NCBI RefSeq assembly: GCF_000276805.1
Contig: NZ_AKXQ01000015.1
Coordinates: 1-64,000 of the forward strand
Reading direction: 5' to 3'
DNA from: Moritella dasanensis ArB 0140
GTDB lineage: Bacteria; Pseudomonadota; Gammaproteobacteria; Enterobacterales; Moritellaceae
Length of the DNA stretch: 64,000 nucleotides
The first letter of the stretch is position 1; every line of letters begins with the position of its first letter. Under the pieces are notes generated by a model, which was given only the letters and a program-made list of their open reading frames with translations, ran no database searches and was not told the DNA's origin. Of the stretch, positions 37,261 to 49,500 are shown in pieces. The position numbers and the translations under genes are program-made.

Positions 37261-38448
37261 TTATACATCTAAAAGAAGACGAGTTGGGTCTTCTAATAAG
37301 TTTTTGATTGTTACTAAGAAACCAACAGACTCTTTACCATCAACTAGGCGGTGATCGTAAGAAAGTGCTAGGTACATCATAGGTTGAATAACAACTTGAC
37401 CATCAACGGCCATTGGGCGATCTTGGATTTTGTGCATACCTAAGATTGCGCTTTGTGGTGGGTTGATGATAGGTGTAGACATCAATGAACCAAATACACC
37501 ACCGTTTGTAACCGTAAAGTTACCACCAGTAAGATCTTCAATTGACAGTTTACCGTCACGACCTTTAAGGGCTAATTGACGAATGTTCTTTTCGATATCA
37601 GCAAGACTCATCGTATCGCAATCACGTAATACCGGTGTAACTAGACCACGTGGTGTTGAAATAGCGATGCTCACATCAAAGTAGTTGTGATAAACGATGT
37701 CAGTACCATCGATTGACGCGTTCACTTCAGGGTAACGTTTTAGTGCTTCAACAACGGCTTTCACATAGAAAGACATGAAGCCTAAACGGATGCCGTGACG
37801 TTCTTCAAATACGTCTTTATACTGTTTACGAATATCCATGATAGGTTTCATGTTGATTTCGTTAAACGTTGTTAGCATTGCCGTTGAGTTTTTAGCTTCT
37901 AATAAACGCTCAGCGATACGCTTGCGAAGACGTGTCATCGCAACACGTTTTTCACTACGGCCCGCTTGAAGTTCTACTGGTGCAGTAACAACAGGTGCTG
38001 GCGCAGCGGCTTTTGCAACTGGCGCTACAGCTGGTGCTGCTAATGCTTTTTCAACATCTTCTTTGGTGATTAAGCCATTTTTGCCAGTACCAGTGATCTT
38101 CGCAGCGTCTAAACCGTTCTCTGCAATAAGACGACGAACAGCAGGACTTGCGTCTACTGGTTCTTCGCTTGCTGCAGCAGGTTTATCTTTTGTTTCTTCA
38201 CCAGCGACAGCGCCAACTTTTAATCGACCAATCACTTGCTGACCAAGAACCGTTGCGCCTTCTTCTTCAAGAATTTCAACAAGAACACCAGATTCAACTG
38301 CTGGAACTTCTAGAATAACTTTATCGGTTTCAATCTCTACAATTACTTCATCACGTTCAACAGCATCGCCAGGGCGTTTGTGCCAAGTTGCTACCGCTGC
38401 GTCCGCTACTGATTCTGGTAGTACAGGTACCACAATTTCAATTGTCAT
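37261..38448 (-). CDS. sucB: SucB, dihydrolipoamide succinyltransferase (E2 of 2-oxoglutarate dehydrogenase)
   Basis: A 395-residue E2. The lipoyl domain carries K43 ([13 protein letters not shown]); then an Ala/Pro/Lys-rich linker, a peripheral-subunit-binding domain ([19 protein letters not shown]), and the catalytic domain ending [16 protein letters not shown] with the active His. I use the second ATG (38448), which has AAGGA 9 bases upstream; the ATG two codons earlier (38454) sits too close to it. It lies in sdhCDAB-sucABCD. Confidence 0.97.
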   Translation of the reverse strand: MTIEIVVPVLPESVADAAVATWHKRPGDAVERDEVIVEIETDKVILEVPAVESGVLVEILEEEGATVLGQQVIGRLKVGAVAGEETKDKPAAASEEPVDASPAVRRLIAENGLDAAKITGTGKNGLITKEDVEKALAAPAVAPVAKAAAPAPVVTAPVELQAGRSEKRVAMTRLRKRIAERLLEAKNSTAMLTTFNEINMKPIMDIRKQYKDVFEERHGIRLGFMSFYVKAVVEALKRYPEVNASIDGTDIVYHNYFDVSIAISTPRGLVTPVLRDCDTMSLADIEKNIRQLALKGRDGKLSIEDLTGGNFTVTNGGVFGSLMSTPIINPPQSAILGMHKIQDRPMAVDGQVVIQPMMYLALSYDHRLVDGKESVGFLVTIKNLLEDPTRLLLDV

Positions 38449-38469
38449 TTTCATAATTCCTTTAATAAA

Positions 38470-41286
38470 CTATTTCTGCGCAACAGTAAGAGCATCTTCA
38501 ATAAGTGCTTGCTGTTGTTTTGTATGTACAGACATATAACCGACTGCTGGTGATGCTGATGCAGCACGTCCAGCGTAACTTAGCTTAGCGCCTTGCGGGA
38601 TAGCTTCCCAGAAGTGATGCTGACTTGAATACCAAGCACCCTGGTTCTGAGGTTCTTCCTGACACCAAACAAACTGTTCAACATGTTGATATTCAGCGAA
38701 GACAGCTGCAATTTCCGCATGTGGGAAAGGATAAAGCTGTTCAATACGCACAATAGCAACATCAGTTTGACCTGTTTTACGACGTGTTTCGAGTAAATCG
38801 AAATACACTTTACCGCTACACATCACAACACGTTTAACTTGCGTTGAGTCAAGTACATCAATTTCACCAATGATATTTTGGAACGTACCGTCAGCTAGCT
38901 CAGACAAGTCGGAAATAGCGAGTGGATGACGTAACAATGATTTAGGTGTCATAACGATTAATGGACGACGCATAGGACGTACAGTTTGGCGACGAAGCAT
39001 ATGATAAACTTGCGCTGGTGTACTCGGTACACACACCTGCCAGTTATGCTCAGCACACATTTGCATATAACGTTCTAGACGTGCAGATGAATGCTCAGGA
39101 CCTTGTCCTTCATAACCATGTGGTAACATCACTGTTAGACCACACATACGACCCCATTTCTGTTCACCAGAAGAAAGGAATTGATCAAATACAACTTGTG
39201 CACCATTGGCGAAATCACCGAATTGTGCTTCCCAAATAGTCAAACCACTTGGTTCAGTTGTCGCATAACCATATTCAAACGCTAATACCGCTTCTTCAGA
39301 TAATACTGAATCGTGGATAGTTAACTCACCTTGATCAGGTTTTAAATTGGCTAATGGTGTATACGTACTTGCGTTTTCTTGGTTGTGTACAACAGCATGA
39401 CGATGGAAGAAAGTACCACGGCCAACATCTTGCCCAGTAATACGTACTTTATAGTTATCATCAAGCAATGTTGCATATGCCAATGTTTCAGCAAAACCCC
39501 AATCACACGGTTTCTCACCGTTTGCCATTGAAATACGATCGTTGTAAATTTTCTGCACACGAGATTGAATCTTATGTCCTTCAGGTACAACTGTCATTTT
39601 CAATGCAAGCGCAGCAAGTTTATCTTGAGGCACTTGTGATTGATAAGGCATATCCCATTCGTGTTTTAAGTATGGGTTCCAATCAACTGAGTGCTGCTGC
39701 ATTGGACGCCATTCTTTAACGACACATTCACCACCGTCAAGCAGATCACGATATTCGTTAATGAAACCTGTCGCTTCAGCGGCATCAATCACGTTTTCAT
39801 TGACTAACTGCTCAGCGTAGATCTTACGTGGCGTTGGGTGTTGCTTAATTTTTTTGTACATTAATGGCTGTGTTGCACTCGGCTCATCGGCTTCATTATG
39901 GCCGTGGCGGCGATAACAAACTAAATCGATAACCACATCACGCTTAAATGTATTACGGTAATCAAGCGCAATTTGAGTAACCAATACAACAGCTTCAGGA
40001 TCATCTGCATTTACATGGAAGATGGGAGCCTGAACCATTTTTGCGATATCCGTACAGTATTCTGTAGAGCGCATATCTTTTGGATTCGACGTTGTAAAAC
40101 CAACTTGGTTATTAACAACAATACGTACAGTACCACCGATACCATAAGCGCGTGTTTGCGACATATTAAATGTCTCAGCCACAACACCTTGACCAGCAAT
40201 TGCAGAATCACCATGAATTGTGATAGCCAGTACTTCGTCACCATTTGTGCTACCAAGACGTTCTTGACGTGCACGAACAGATCCCATGACTACTGGGTTA
40301 ACAATTTCTAAATGCGATGGATTAAACGCAAGAGCTAAATGTACATTACCGCCTGGGGTATTAAAATCTGAGCTGAAACCTTGGTGATATTTAACGTCAC
40401 CCGCTCCCCATACGTCACTGTGTTTACCGGCAAATTCATCAAACAGATCAGCTGGTTTTTTACCAAGTACGTTAACCAGCATATTCAGTCTGCCGCGATG
40501 CGCCATACCAATAACTGCTTCTTTGATACCTTGTTCACCACTACGACGAATTAATTCTTTCATCATTGGAATTAGTGCATCACCACCCTCGAGGGAGAAA
40601 CGTTTTGCACCAGGGAACTTAGCACCAAGATATTTTTCAAGACCTTCGGCAGCGGTTAAGCTGTCTAAAAATCGTAATTTATCTTCTTTTTCAAATTCTG
40701 GACTGCTTTCAACAGACTCTAAACGACTTTGAATCCAACGCTTTTCTTCTGTAGAGACAATGTGCATATATTCAGCAGCAATTGAACCACAGTAAGTTTT
40801 TTGTAGCGAAGCATAAAGGTCACTTAGTTTCATGCTTTCTTGACCAATCGCGTATGAACCAACATTAAAATTGGCATCAAAATCGGCATCAGAAAGAGTG
40901 TGATATGCAGGGTCTAGGTCTTGTACACGATCGCGTGCCCATAAACCTAATGGGTCTAAGTTGGCATGCTGGTGACCACGGAAACGGAAAGCATTAATTA
41001 ATTGTAATACTCTAACTTGTTTCGCATCGTTATGCGGGTCGCTGACTTGCGCTGCATAGCGAGAGGTGTCTTTCGCAAGACGAATGAAATAGTCCTTAAC
41101 TGGACCATGTGGAACTTCTTTAGTCGCATTATCAACTTTAGGTAGACCTAAAAATACAGTTTGCCATTCTTCGCCAACTGAATCAGGATCTGCTAAAAAT
41201 TGCTCATATAAATCTTCAATATATGTCTGGTTCGCACCGGCTAGATGAGAGGATTCTAACCAGGCTTTCATGACGTTATTCTGCAT
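38470..41286 (-). CDS. sucA: SucA, 2-oxoglutarate dehydrogenase E1 component
   Basis: A 938-residue thiamine-diphosphate enzyme (E. coli 933) that decarboxylates 2-oxoglutarate and reductively succinylates the lipoyl group of SucB. Visible: GMAHRGRLNMLVNVLGK, the ThDP/Mg motif region with GDSAIAGQGVVAETFNMS and RRHGHNEADEPSATQP, and EFGYATTEP-type C-terminal binding (EYGYATTEPSGLTIWEAQFGDF). It follows sdhB after 117 bases. Confidence 0.98.
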   Translation of the reverse strand: MQNNVMKAWLESSHLAGANQTYIEDLYEQFLADPDSVGEEWQTVFLGLPKVDNATKEVPHGPVKDYFIRLAKDTSRYAAQVSDPHNDAKQVRVLQLINAFRFRGHQHANLDPLGLWARDRVQDLDPAYHTLSDADFDANFNVGSYAIGQESMKLSDLYASLQKTYCGSIAAEYMHIVSTEEKRWIQSRLESVESSPEFEKEDKLRFLDSLTAAEGLEKYLGAKFPGAKRFSLEGGDALIPMMKELIRRSGEQGIKEAVIGMAHRGRLNMLVNVLGKKPADLFDEFAGKHSDVWGAGDVKYHQGFSSDFNTPGGNVHLALAFNPSHLEIVNPVVMGSVRARQERLGSTNGDEVLAITIHGDSAIAGQGVVAETFNMSQTRAYGIGGTVRIVVNNQVGFTTSNPKDMRSTEYCTDIAKMVQAPIFHVNADDPEAVVLVTQIALDYRNTFKRDVVIDLVCYRRHGHNEADEPSATQPLMYKKIKQHPTPRKIYAEQLVNENVIDAAEATGFINEYRDLLDGGECVVKEWRPMQQHSVDWNPYLKHEWDMPYQSQVPQDKLAALALKMTVVPEGHKIQSRVQKIYNDRISMANGEKPCDWGFAETLAYATLLDDNYKVRITGQDVGRGTFFHRHAVVHNQENASTYTPLANLKPDQGELTIHDSVLSEEAVLAFEYGYATTEPSGLTIWEAQFGDFANGAQVVFDQFLSSGEQKWGRMCGLTVMLPHGYEGQGPEHSSARLERYMQMCAEHNWQVCVPSTPAQVYHMLRRQTVRPMRRPLIVMTPKSLLRHPLAISDLSELADGTFQNIIGEIDVLDSTQVKRVVMCSGKVYFDLLETRRKTGQTDVAIVRIEQLYPFPHAEIAAVFAEYQHVEQFVWCQEEPQNQGAWYSSQHHFWEAIPQGAKLSYAGRAASASPAVGYMSVHTKQQQALIEDALTVAQK

Positions 41287-41403
41287 TCTCTGCCCTTTTT
41301 ACTTTAAATGTCCACCGCGCCAGAGATGGTAGCAAAGATTTCAAATTACTAGGCCATTCCCAACGGAATGACCATTGTAACTAAAAACTAACAAAAAACA
41401 TTG

Positions 41404-42120
41404 CTACACCGCACGTTGTAGTAACATAGATTTAATATTACCGATTGCTTTTGTAGGATTTAGACCTTTAGGACACACGTTTACACAGTTCATAATACCG
41501 TGACAACGGAATACACTAAACGCATCGTCTAATTCTGATAAACGTTGGTCTGTTGCTGTGTCACGACTATCAACTAAGAAACGATAAGCCGCTAATAAAC
41601 CAGCAGGACCCACGAACTTATCAGGGTTCCACCAGAATGATGGGCATGATGTTGAACAACATGCACATAAGATACACTCATATAAACCATCTAACTTCTC
41701 ACGATCTTCAGGTGACTGAAGGTTTTCGCGAGACGGTGGAATAGCACTTTCGTCTGTAATTAAGAACGGTTTAATACGTGCGTAGTTATCATAAAACTGC
41801 GACATATCAATCACGAGATCTCGGACCACTGGTAAACCAGGAAGCGGGCGAATAACGATCGTATTGTTCATATTTAAATCAGACAAAGGCGTGATACATG
41901 CTAGGCCATTCTTGCCATTCATGTTAACACCGTCAGATCCACACACACCTTCACGACAAGAACGACGGAAAGATAATGATGCATCTTTTTCTTTTAACAG
42001 AATTAGCGCATCAAGCACCATCATGTCAGAACCTTCAGGTACTTCAAGGCTCATTTCTTTCATTTTAGGTTTGCTATCAACATCAGGGTTATAGCGATAA
42101 ATTGAAAATTTAACTTGCAT
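41404..42120 (-). CDS. sdhB: SdhB, succinate dehydrogenase iron-sulfur subunit
   Basis: A 238-residue subunit (E. coli 238) with three iron-sulfur centres: [2Fe-2S] CREGVCGSDG plus a later Cys, [4Fe-4S] CILCACCSTSCP, and [3Fe-4S] CHGIMNCVNVCPKGLNP. It carries electrons from SdhA FAD to the quinone at SdhCD. It follows sdhA after 14 bases. Confidence 0.98.
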   Translation of the reverse strand: MQVKFSIYRYNPDVDSKPKMKEMSLEVPEGSDMMVLDALILLKEKDASLSFRRSCREGVCGSDGVNMNGKNGLACITPLSDLNMNNTIVIRPLPGLPVVRDLVIDMSQFYDNYARIKPFLITDESAIPPSRENLQSPEDREKLDGLYECILCACCSTSCPSFWWNPDKFVGPAGLLAAYRFLVDSRDTATDQRLSELDDAFSVFRCHGIMNCVNVCPKGLNPTKAIGNIKSMLLQRAV

Positions 42121-42134
42121 AGGTATCCCTTAGG

Positions 42135-43916
42135 TTAATAAACACGTGCTTTCGGCACAAAGTGTTTCAACTGTTCTTCAGTCAATAAGTTAGGTGATAA
42201 GTTCACTTCACGCGTAACCATTGTTTCTGATTCAGGTTGATACAGTGAATGGCATAACCAGTTCACATCATCACGATCTGGGTAATCAAAACGACTGTGC
42301 GCACCACGGCTTTCTGTACGGAAGTTTGCAGCATGCGCAGTTGCATATGCAGTTTCCATCAGGTTATCCAGCTCTAGACATTCAATACGTTGAGTATTGA
42401 ATTCTGTAGATGTGTCATCTAAGCGTGCATTTTGTAAACGTTTACGAATTGTACGTAACTCTTCAAGACCTTCGGCCATTGAATCACCTTCACGGAATAC
42501 CGAGAAGTTAAGTTGCATACATTGTTGTAAATCTTTACGGATTTGCGCAGGATCTTCACCGTCTTGATTATTTTCCCAACGGTTTAAACGTTCAAGTGAT
42601 GCATCTACGTTTGCGTCAGTTGCTTCTTGTGGCTCTGGAATAGTATCCAGCGCAGTACCAAGATAGTTACCAGCAGCACGACCAAATACAACCAAATCAA
42701 GCAGTGAATTACCACCTAAACGGTTCGCGCCATGTACTGATACACAAGCGATTTCACCAACAGCAAATAAACCAGCAACAACTTCCATGTTACCTTCTTC
42801 ATTACGTGTTAGTACTTCACCGTTAACATTCGCAGGTAAACCGCCCATCATGTAGTGACACGTTGGAATTACTGGAATTGGTTCTTTAACTGGATCAACG
42901 TGAGCGAACGTACGAGATAGCTCACAAATACCTGGTAGACGAGATTCAAGTACGTCTTCACCAAGGTGATCAAGTTTCAATTTAAGGTGTGGACCCCAAG
43001 GACCATCACACGCACGACCTTCACGAATTTCAGTCATCATTGAACGAGCAACAACGTCACGACCAGCAAGATCTTTTGCGTTTGGCGCATAACGTTCCAT
43101 GAAACGTTCGCCATCTTTATTTAGTAAGTAACCGCCTTCACCACGACAACCTTCAGTTACAAGTACACCTGCACCTGCAATACCGGTCGGGTGGAACTGC
43201 CACATTTCCATATCTTGTACTGGGATACCAGCACGAATAGCCATACCAACACCGTCACCAGTATTAATGTGTGCATTCGTTGTAGAAGAATAGATACGAC
43301 CTGCGCCACCTGTAGCAAATACAGTCGCTTTAGACTTGAAGTAGCAAATTTCACCTGTTTCAATGTCCATCGCTGTACAACCAGTGATGATACCTTCGTC
43401 ATTTTTAACGAGGTCTAACGCATACCATTCAGAGAAAACTTTCGTTTCATTCTTAATGTTTTGTTGATACAGAAGATGAAGTAATGCATGACCAGTACGA
43501 TCGGCAGCAGCAGCAGTACGAGCCGCTTGTGCGCCACCGTATGCAAGTGACTGACCACCAAATGGACGTTGGTAAATAGTACCATCTTCAAAACGAGAGA
43601 ATGGTAGACCCATATGCTCAAGTTCTAAAATTGCTTCTGGACCCGTTTTACACATAAATTCGATAGCGTCTTGGTCACCGATATAATCAGAACCTTTAAC
43701 AGTATCGTACATGTGCCACGTCCAATCGTCTTCGTGTGAATTACCTAAAGCAACGGTAATACCACCTTGAGCAGATACGGTATGTGAACGAGTTGGAAAA
43801 ACTTTAGATAAAAGTGCACAACTTTTACCTGACTTAGATATTGATAGCGCAGCACGCATACCAGCACCACCGGCGCCAATAACTACTGCATCAAATTCGC
43901 GAACTGGAATACTCAC
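42135..43916 (-). CDS. sdhA: SdhA, succinate dehydrogenase flavoprotein subunit
   Basis: A 593-residue flavoprotein (E. coli 588). The FAD-binding [14 protein letters not shown] lies at the N-terminus, the covalent-FAD His in [12 protein letters not shown], and the active-site segment [21 protein letters not shown]. It oxidises succinate to fumarate on the cytoplasmic side. It is 0 bases from sdhD and 14 from sdhB. Confidence 0.98.
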   Translation of the reverse strand: MSIPVREFDAVVIGAGGAGMRAALSISKSGKSCALLSKVFPTRSHTVSAQGGITVALGNSHEDDWTWHMYDTVKGSDYIGDQDAIEFMCKTGPEAILELEHMGLPFSRFEDGTIYQRPFGGQSLAYGGAQAARTAAAADRTGHALLHLLYQQNIKNETKVFSEWYALDLVKNDEGIITGCTAMDIETGEICYFKSKATVFATGGAGRIYSSTTNAHINTGDGVGMAIRAGIPVQDMEMWQFHPTGIAGAGVLVTEGCRGEGGYLLNKDGERFMERYAPNAKDLAGRDVVARSMMTEIREGRACDGPWGPHLKLKLDHLGEDVLESRLPGICELSRTFAHVDPVKEPIPVIPTCHYMMGGLPANVNGEVLTRNEEGNMEVVAGLFAVGEIACVSVHGANRLGGNSLLDLVVFGRAAGNYLGTALDTIPEPQEATDANVDASLERLNRWENNQDGEDPAQIRKDLQQCMQLNFSVFREGDSMAEGLEELRTIRKRLQNARLDDTSTEFNTQRIECLELDNLMETAYATAHAANFRTESRGAHSRFDYPDRDDVNWLCHSLYQPESETMVTREVNLSPNLLTEEQLKHFVPKARVY

Positions 43917-44261
43917 TTATAACCCCCAAAGAACAACAAAACCAACAAGCGCATAAATAAATGCAGTGGTTGTTAGAACAAACTGTAATGCACCACGTAA
44001 ACCGGTTGATTTAACATAGTCAGTTAATACCTGCCATACACCAATCCACGCGTGGATGACGAGAGCGATAAGGGTAAGAAGGGTGAATACTTTATTGCCA
44101 GTGCTTGCAAAAAAATCTGTCCATACTTGATATGTAAGATCATTAAATGCTACAAAACCAACAAAATAAAATGTATAAAGTGCCATAATGATGGCGGTTG
44201 CACGGATCATGATAAAATCATGTGTACCACTGCGGCCATAACTTGCTGCGTTAGTTACCAT
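43917..44261 (-). CDS. sdhD: SdhD, succinate dehydrogenase membrane anchor
   Basis: A 114-residue protein with three transmembrane helices. It helps bind haem b and quinone. The ALVIHAWIGVWQVLTDYVKS segment carries the haem-ligand His region and the quinone-site Asp-Tyr. It overlaps sdhC by seven bases. Confidence 0.95.
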   Translation of the reverse strand: MVTNAASYGRSGTHDFIMIRATAIIMALYTFYFVGFVAFNDLTYQVWTDFFASTGNKVFTLLTLIALVIHAWIGVWQVLTDYVKSTGLRGALQFVLTTTAFIYALVGFVVLWGL

Positions 44262-44641
44262 ACCATTATCCCCGCTAGGATTGATAAAACAACGGTTGCA
44301 ACAAAAGATACTTTCGCACTTAATGCACCCGATTCAAGTTCTTCAAAGTAACCCATGTCCATCAATAGATGACGGATACCACCTGCAATATGATATGCAA
44401 GTGCTGTTAGGATTCCCCAAAGAATGAATGTACCAAAGAAACCAGACACAATTTCTTGGGCGTTTTGGAAACCTTGTTCAGAAGATAATGATTCTGCTAG
44501 TAACCACAACAGGATACCCACAGCAAACAGCATTATTACACCAGAGATACGGTGTAGAATCGATGCGATTGCTGTGATTGGCATGTTGATAGTCTGCAGA
44601 TCTAAATTTACAGGTCTTTGCTTTTTCACGATATCGCTCAC
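44255..44641 (-). CDS. sdhC: SdhC, succinate dehydrogenase cytochrome b556 subunit
   Basis: A 128-residue protein with three transmembrane helices. VKKQRPVNLDLQTINMPITAIASILHRISG matches E. coli SdhC well, and the AYHIAGGIRHLLMD segment carries the haem-ligand His. The start is a GTG (44641), with GGAG 4 bases upstream, which gives the same N-terminal length as E. coli. It is the first gene of sdhCDAB-sucABCD. Confidence 0.96.
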   Translation of the reverse strand: MSDIVKKQRPVNLDLQTINMPITAIASILHRISGVIMLFAVGILLWLLAESLSSEQGFQNAQEIVSGFFGTFILWGILTALAYHIAGGIRHLLMDMGYFEELESGALSAKVSFVATVVLSILAGIMVW

Positions 44642-44667
44642 TCAGCTCCATTGAGCATTATTATTAT

Positions 44668-44683
44668 TATGATTCGGATCACA
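44668..44683 (-). promoter_or_regulatory. CRP-like site upstream of sdhC
   Basis: On the - strand TGTGA-TCCGAA-TCATA matches 9 of 10 half-site positions of TGTGA-N6-TCACA. It lies 27-42 bases upstream of the sdhC start, inside or close to the transcript start, so it might act on the sdh promoter or on a farther one. The rest of 44642-45024, the sdhC/gltA divergent region, holds no gene that I can see. Confidence 0.4.
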
Positions 44684-45024
44684 GAATTGTATTATTTTCA
44701 TAACAAATTCCTTTCAAATGAAAGCCCTTGTTTATTTCTTGTTCAAAGTTCAAATAAAATAACGATTATAAGCACTTACATCATTTGAACAAAATTAAAA
44801 CAAGGACTCTTAATCCGCGTATAAGTATACCTATATCACAATTTATTTACAATTATAAAAGGTCTTCTCGCAACATTTACGTTAAAATTGAAACATAGGT
44901 TAACCTTTTAGTGTTTTTTCTTTGATTATTCTGTAACAAAATTGACATTAGTAAATATTAAAGGTAGCTTTAGCTTCGAATTTCATGAAGAAATCTAACT
45001 ATAAATAAGCAAAGGAGACGTGCT

Positions 45025-46314
45025 ATGGCTAATCAAAAAGCCACGTTAAACCTACCCGGTCAAGAGCCAGTTGAACTTCCAATTTTATCTGGTACAGCTG
45101 GTCACGATGTTATCGACATTCGTACCCTAGGTAGTAAAGGATATTTCACCCATGATCCAGGTTTTATGGCAACGTCATCGTGTGAGTCTAAAATTACTTA
45201 TATTGATGGTGTAGAAGGTATCCTACTACATCGCGGTTACGCTATTGATGATTTAGCATTTAATGCAGATTATTTAGAAGTTTGTTATATTATTCTTTAT
45301 GGTGATGCACCAACTAAAGAACAATACGAGCAATTTAAAGCAACTGTACACAAGCATACAATGGTGCATGAGCAATTCGCATCATTCTTTAAAGGTTTCC
45401 GTCGCGATTCTCACCCAATGTCTATTCTTTGTGGTGTATCTGGCGCACTAGCAGCCTTTTATCATGATTCACTTGATGTTACTAACCAACGTCACCGTGA
45501 AATCTCGGCATTCCGTTTATTATCAAAAATGCCAACAATTGCTGCTATGTGTTACAAATATTCAATCGGTCAACCGTTTGTATATCCAGACAACAGCTTG
45601 TCGTATGCTGGTAACTTCTTAAAAATGATGTTCTCAGTACCATGTGAAGAATATGTTGTTAATCCTGTTGTTGAAACAGCGATGGACCGTATCTTTACAC
45701 TACATGCTGATCATGAACAAAATGCATCAACATCTACTGTTCGTCTTGCTGGTTCATCAGGTGCTAACCCATTTGCATGTATTGCTGCAGGTATTGCGTC
45801 ACTTTGGGGGCCTGCTCACGGTGGTGCAAACGAAGCTTGTCTAACAATGCTTGAAGAGATTGGCAGCGTTGATCGTATTCCTGAATTTATCGCTCGTGCG
45901 AAAGACAAAGATGACCCGTTCCGTCTAATGGGCTTTGGTCATCGTGTTTACAAAAACAAAGATCCACGTGCAACAGTAATGCGTAAGAGTTGTCACGAAG
46001 TGCTTAGTGAATTAAACATTTCTGATCCACTATTAGATGTAGCAATGGAACTTGAGCGTATTGCGCTTGAAGACCCTTACTTCATCGAGAAGAAACTATA
46101 TCCAAATGTAGATTTCTACTCAGGCATTACGTTACGTGCTATTGGTATCCCTGTTTCTATGTTCACGGTTATTTTTGCATTAGGCCGTACTGTAGGCTGG
46201 ATCGCTCACTGGAACGAAATGTTAAGTCAACCTGGACAGAAAATTGGTCGTCCTCGTCAGTTATATACTGGTGAAGCGCACCGTCCGTTTGAGTCACTTG
46301 CTGACCGCGACTAA
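45025..46314 (+). CDS. gltA: GltA, type II citrate synthase
   Basis: A 429-residue citrate synthase (E. coli 427). Active-site elements: [24 protein letters not shown] and [13 protein letters not shown], plus RPRQLYTG at the CoA/citrate site. It is the NADH-sensitive hexameric type found in Gram-negative bacteria. AAGGAGA precedes the ATG by 6 bases. It diverges from sdhC as in E. coli. Confidence 0.98.
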   Translation: MANQKATLNLPGQEPVELPILSGTAGHDVIDIRTLGSKGYFTHDPGFMATSSCESKITYIDGVEGILLHRGYAIDDLAFNADYLEVCYIILYGDAPTKEQYEQFKATVHKHTMVHEQFASFFKGFRRDSHPMSILCGVSGALAAFYHDSLDVTNQRHREISAFRLLSKMPTIAAMCYKYSIGQPFVYPDNSLSYAGNFLKMMFSVPCEEYVVNPVVETAMDRIFTLHADHEQNASTSTVRLAGSSGANPFACIAAGIASLWGPAHGGANEACLTMLEEIGSVDRIPEFIARAKDKDDPFRLMGFGHRVYKNKDPRATVMRKSCHEVLSELNISDPLLDVAMELERIALEDPYFIEKKLYPNVDFYSGITLRAIGIPVSMFTVIFALGRTVGWIAHWNEMLSQPGQKIGRPRQLYTGEAHRPFESLADRD

Positions 46315-46341
46315 CTAATATAAACGTTTTATGTATATAGC

Positions 46342-46377
46342 AAAAAGGCTTCTGGATTTATTCAGAAGCCTTTTTTA
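46342..46377 (+). terminator. Rho-independent terminator of gltA
   Basis: A 13-base left arm AAAAAGGCTTCTG pairs with CAGAAGCCTTTTT after a short loop, followed by more T. It lies 28 bases past the gltA stop. The region 46378-46534 holds nothing else I recognise. Confidence 0.9.
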
Positions 46378-46534
46378 TTACGATCATTATTTCTACAATC
46401 ACTCAATCACTACAATATAGTTCGGCATTCGCAAATCACAGCTATTTTAGGATAAGCTTACAAGACACTTCCCTACTCGTACTCCTGATTCTAATTACTC
46501 ACGAGCACAGTCGTAAATCGCCCCATAATGAAGA

Positions 46535-49500
46535 TTAACGACTAAACTGTGTTTGTAGTGATTCAGTTAATTGCGCACTCATCATCGCTCTGAGCGCAGC
46601 AGGCTTAACCAGTTTACGTAATAAACCTACGTTAGCCGCAGCGGCCTTATCTGCAATGCCAGCTTCAGTCGTCGCGGTAATAAGGATTGCAGGCGTAGTG
46701 GGATTAATTGCTCTTAACGCTGAAATTAACGTTAATCCATCCTCACCATTATCTAATTGATAATCCACTAACAAAATATCGAAATCACACTGCTTAAATA
46801 ATGCTTTCGCCGTGGTGATTGAATTAGCACCGTAAACCTCACAGTCCCAACTGCTCATCAGCTCTAACATGCCTTCCAAAATAGCCGGATTGTTATCGAT
46901 ACACAGTACAGCGGTCCCAGTCAGGTCCGTCGGAGCAAGAATCGGTACAATATTATCTTGCTGTAACGCGGTCGCCTCGCACAGTTGTAGACTAAAACGA
47001 CAACCTCGACCTTCAATAGAATCAAGACTCAATTGATGCTGCAGTAATACCGATAGGCTATTACAAATACTAAGTCCTAACCCCAAGCCATCATTCGAAC
47101 CATTATTGTCCTCTAATTGACTGAATTGTTCGAATACCTTAGCTTGATTTTTTGCCGCAATACCGGGTCCATTGTCTAATAACTGAATACTGATCTGACC
47201 ACTTTTCCGGCGACAACCGAGCAATACTCGTCCAGGACTGGCATAGCGAAAGGCATTACCAATTAAATTTTGTAATATGCGACGTAGCAGGTGTTTATCG
47301 GTATTAACCCAATGCTTTGTCGGCATAATAGTAAAACTCACCCCATGTTGTTTCGCCGCTGCAGAAAACTCGTTAGCAAGTTGGCTAAAGAGATCATTTA
47401 GCGCGAATGTTTCAATATGCGGTTTAATACTGCCACTCTCAATACGAGCAACTTCGGCTAAATTAACAATCATTTCATTCGCGACTTTTAACGACAAGTC
47501 GATACTCTTCACTTGGCGCTGCTGATGTTCATTTAACGTTGACTGGCTTGCCAGTGCCGATGTGAACAAACGTGCCGCTTCTAGTGGCTGCAATAAGTCA
47601 TGACTACACACTTGTAAATAATGACTTTTCTTACTCAGTGCTTCATCTGCAACTACCCTCGCCTTGGCTAACTCTTTATTGGCTTTTTCGAGTTTATTGG
47701 TGCGCTCAGTAACTCTGGTTTCTAGATCTTGATTAGCTTCTTTTAATACCTGCTCTGCTTGTCTAAATACGGTAATATCGGAAAAAACCATCAAGAAGCC
47801 ACCATCAGGTAATGGGTTGCCTTCAATTCTAATAACCTTACCGTCTTCACGTAAGCGTTCGGAGTTATGCGACTGTCTTAAACGTAGAAAATCGAGACGT
47901 TTTTTTACATGAAACTCAGTATCACCTGCACCACACAAACCGCGTTCGGCATTAAAGCGAATTAATGACTCAACCGAACAACCCACACTCAGAATATCAT
48001 CAGGATAATCAAACAACATCGCATATTGCTTGTTCCAAGCAACCAGTTCGAGTTCATCATTTACAATCGAGATCCCATCTCTGGTATTTTCTATCGCACT
48101 TTTTAACAAATTCTGACTAAATTCTTGGCGATGACTTGATGCGTTACCGACTAATGTAGCGAGTTCATCCAACGCAAAATCATGTCCATCCAATGCTGAA
48201 TTGAGTACTAAGCGTGCAGATGACGAGCCCATCACACTAGATAAGACTTTCTCGGCATGCTCAAGTGCATATTCCGATTTTTCCTTGGCGGAATAGCCTA
48301 AAGTAATCGCGACCTGTTCAAAAGCCTGGAAGCTTTTAGATGCTTTATCGTCACCGACAAACTGCGCGGTCAATAACAGTAACTCATCGATTGATATCGC
48401 TTGTCGTTTTGACTTCGCTTTGCGCTTACTTTCCACTAATGATGGCGTTAACTGGCGCTTTAAAAACAACGCCCCCTGTATCCGTTCTTGAATACTCGAA
48501 CGGGTGACTAAGGATATTAGGATCATCGCGACAATATTAATGGTCAAGCAAAGTAAGTTGATTGCCGTTGAACTTGCAAAAAAAGTGCCTTCGAGTGGCC
48601 CTTGATATAAACCCAACTGCGGTAAAAAGTTGAATATAGTCCACAATGAAAAGCCCAGACTGATACCAGTAAACACCCCTTTCAATGTAGCGCGACGCCA
48701 ATAAAAAGACGCAATTAAGGCGGGTGTAAGTTGTGCTAATGCACCTAATGCCGTCGCACCTAAGCTAGCCAATGCCGTCGGAGGAATAAACAAGAACACC
48801 AAGTAACTCAGAAAAATAACAAACATCACTAACACTTTACGAATGTTAAGCAGCTTTAATCTAAACGCATGGTATTGCGTGGGATGTTTATTTTTCTTGA
48901 ATAGAAACGGGAATACGATCTCATTACTGAGCATGGTACTCAAGGCAATCGTTGAAACGATAACCATAGAGCTTGCTGCTGAGATCGCGCCTAAAAATGC
49001 AAACAGTGTTAACCACATTTGATCTTGATACCAAGGTAACACCAATACATACATATCCGCAGGTACGCTGTTACCGAGTAGTAAATAACCCGCTAGCCCC
49101 AGTGGTGCAGAGAAAAACGCAAACACCAGTAGGTACAAGGGAAAAATACGACGACTCAACCAAGCATCTTGTTCATCACGTAACTCCACAATCATGACGT
49201 GGAATTGCCGCGGTAACACAAAAAATGCGGCCATCACAATAATGATCATACCAAACATCGCGCTTAGATCTGGAAATTGCAATGCACTGGCTAAGTCAGC
49301 ATTGGCACTGGCTTGTTGCCAGATATCCTGTGGTGAATCAAAGACAATATAACAAATGAAAATACCGACACTGGCAAAAGCAATGATTTTAACCAAGGCC
49401 TCAAACGCAATCGCCAGCATAATACCGGGATGACGTTCTGTGACATCAATATTTCGAATACCAAATAGAATACTAAAACCAGCCAGTACAAAACTAGTCA

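Noticed and set aside
44661-44670. Short TTA trinucleotide repeat upstream of sdhC
   Set aside because: Only about four units in AT-rich DNA; not enough to suggest phase variation.
44942-44970. gltA promoter with TTGACA and TAGCTT
   Set aside because: The -35 (TTGACA) is perfect, but no good -10 follows at 16-18 bases, so I do not list it as a promoter.
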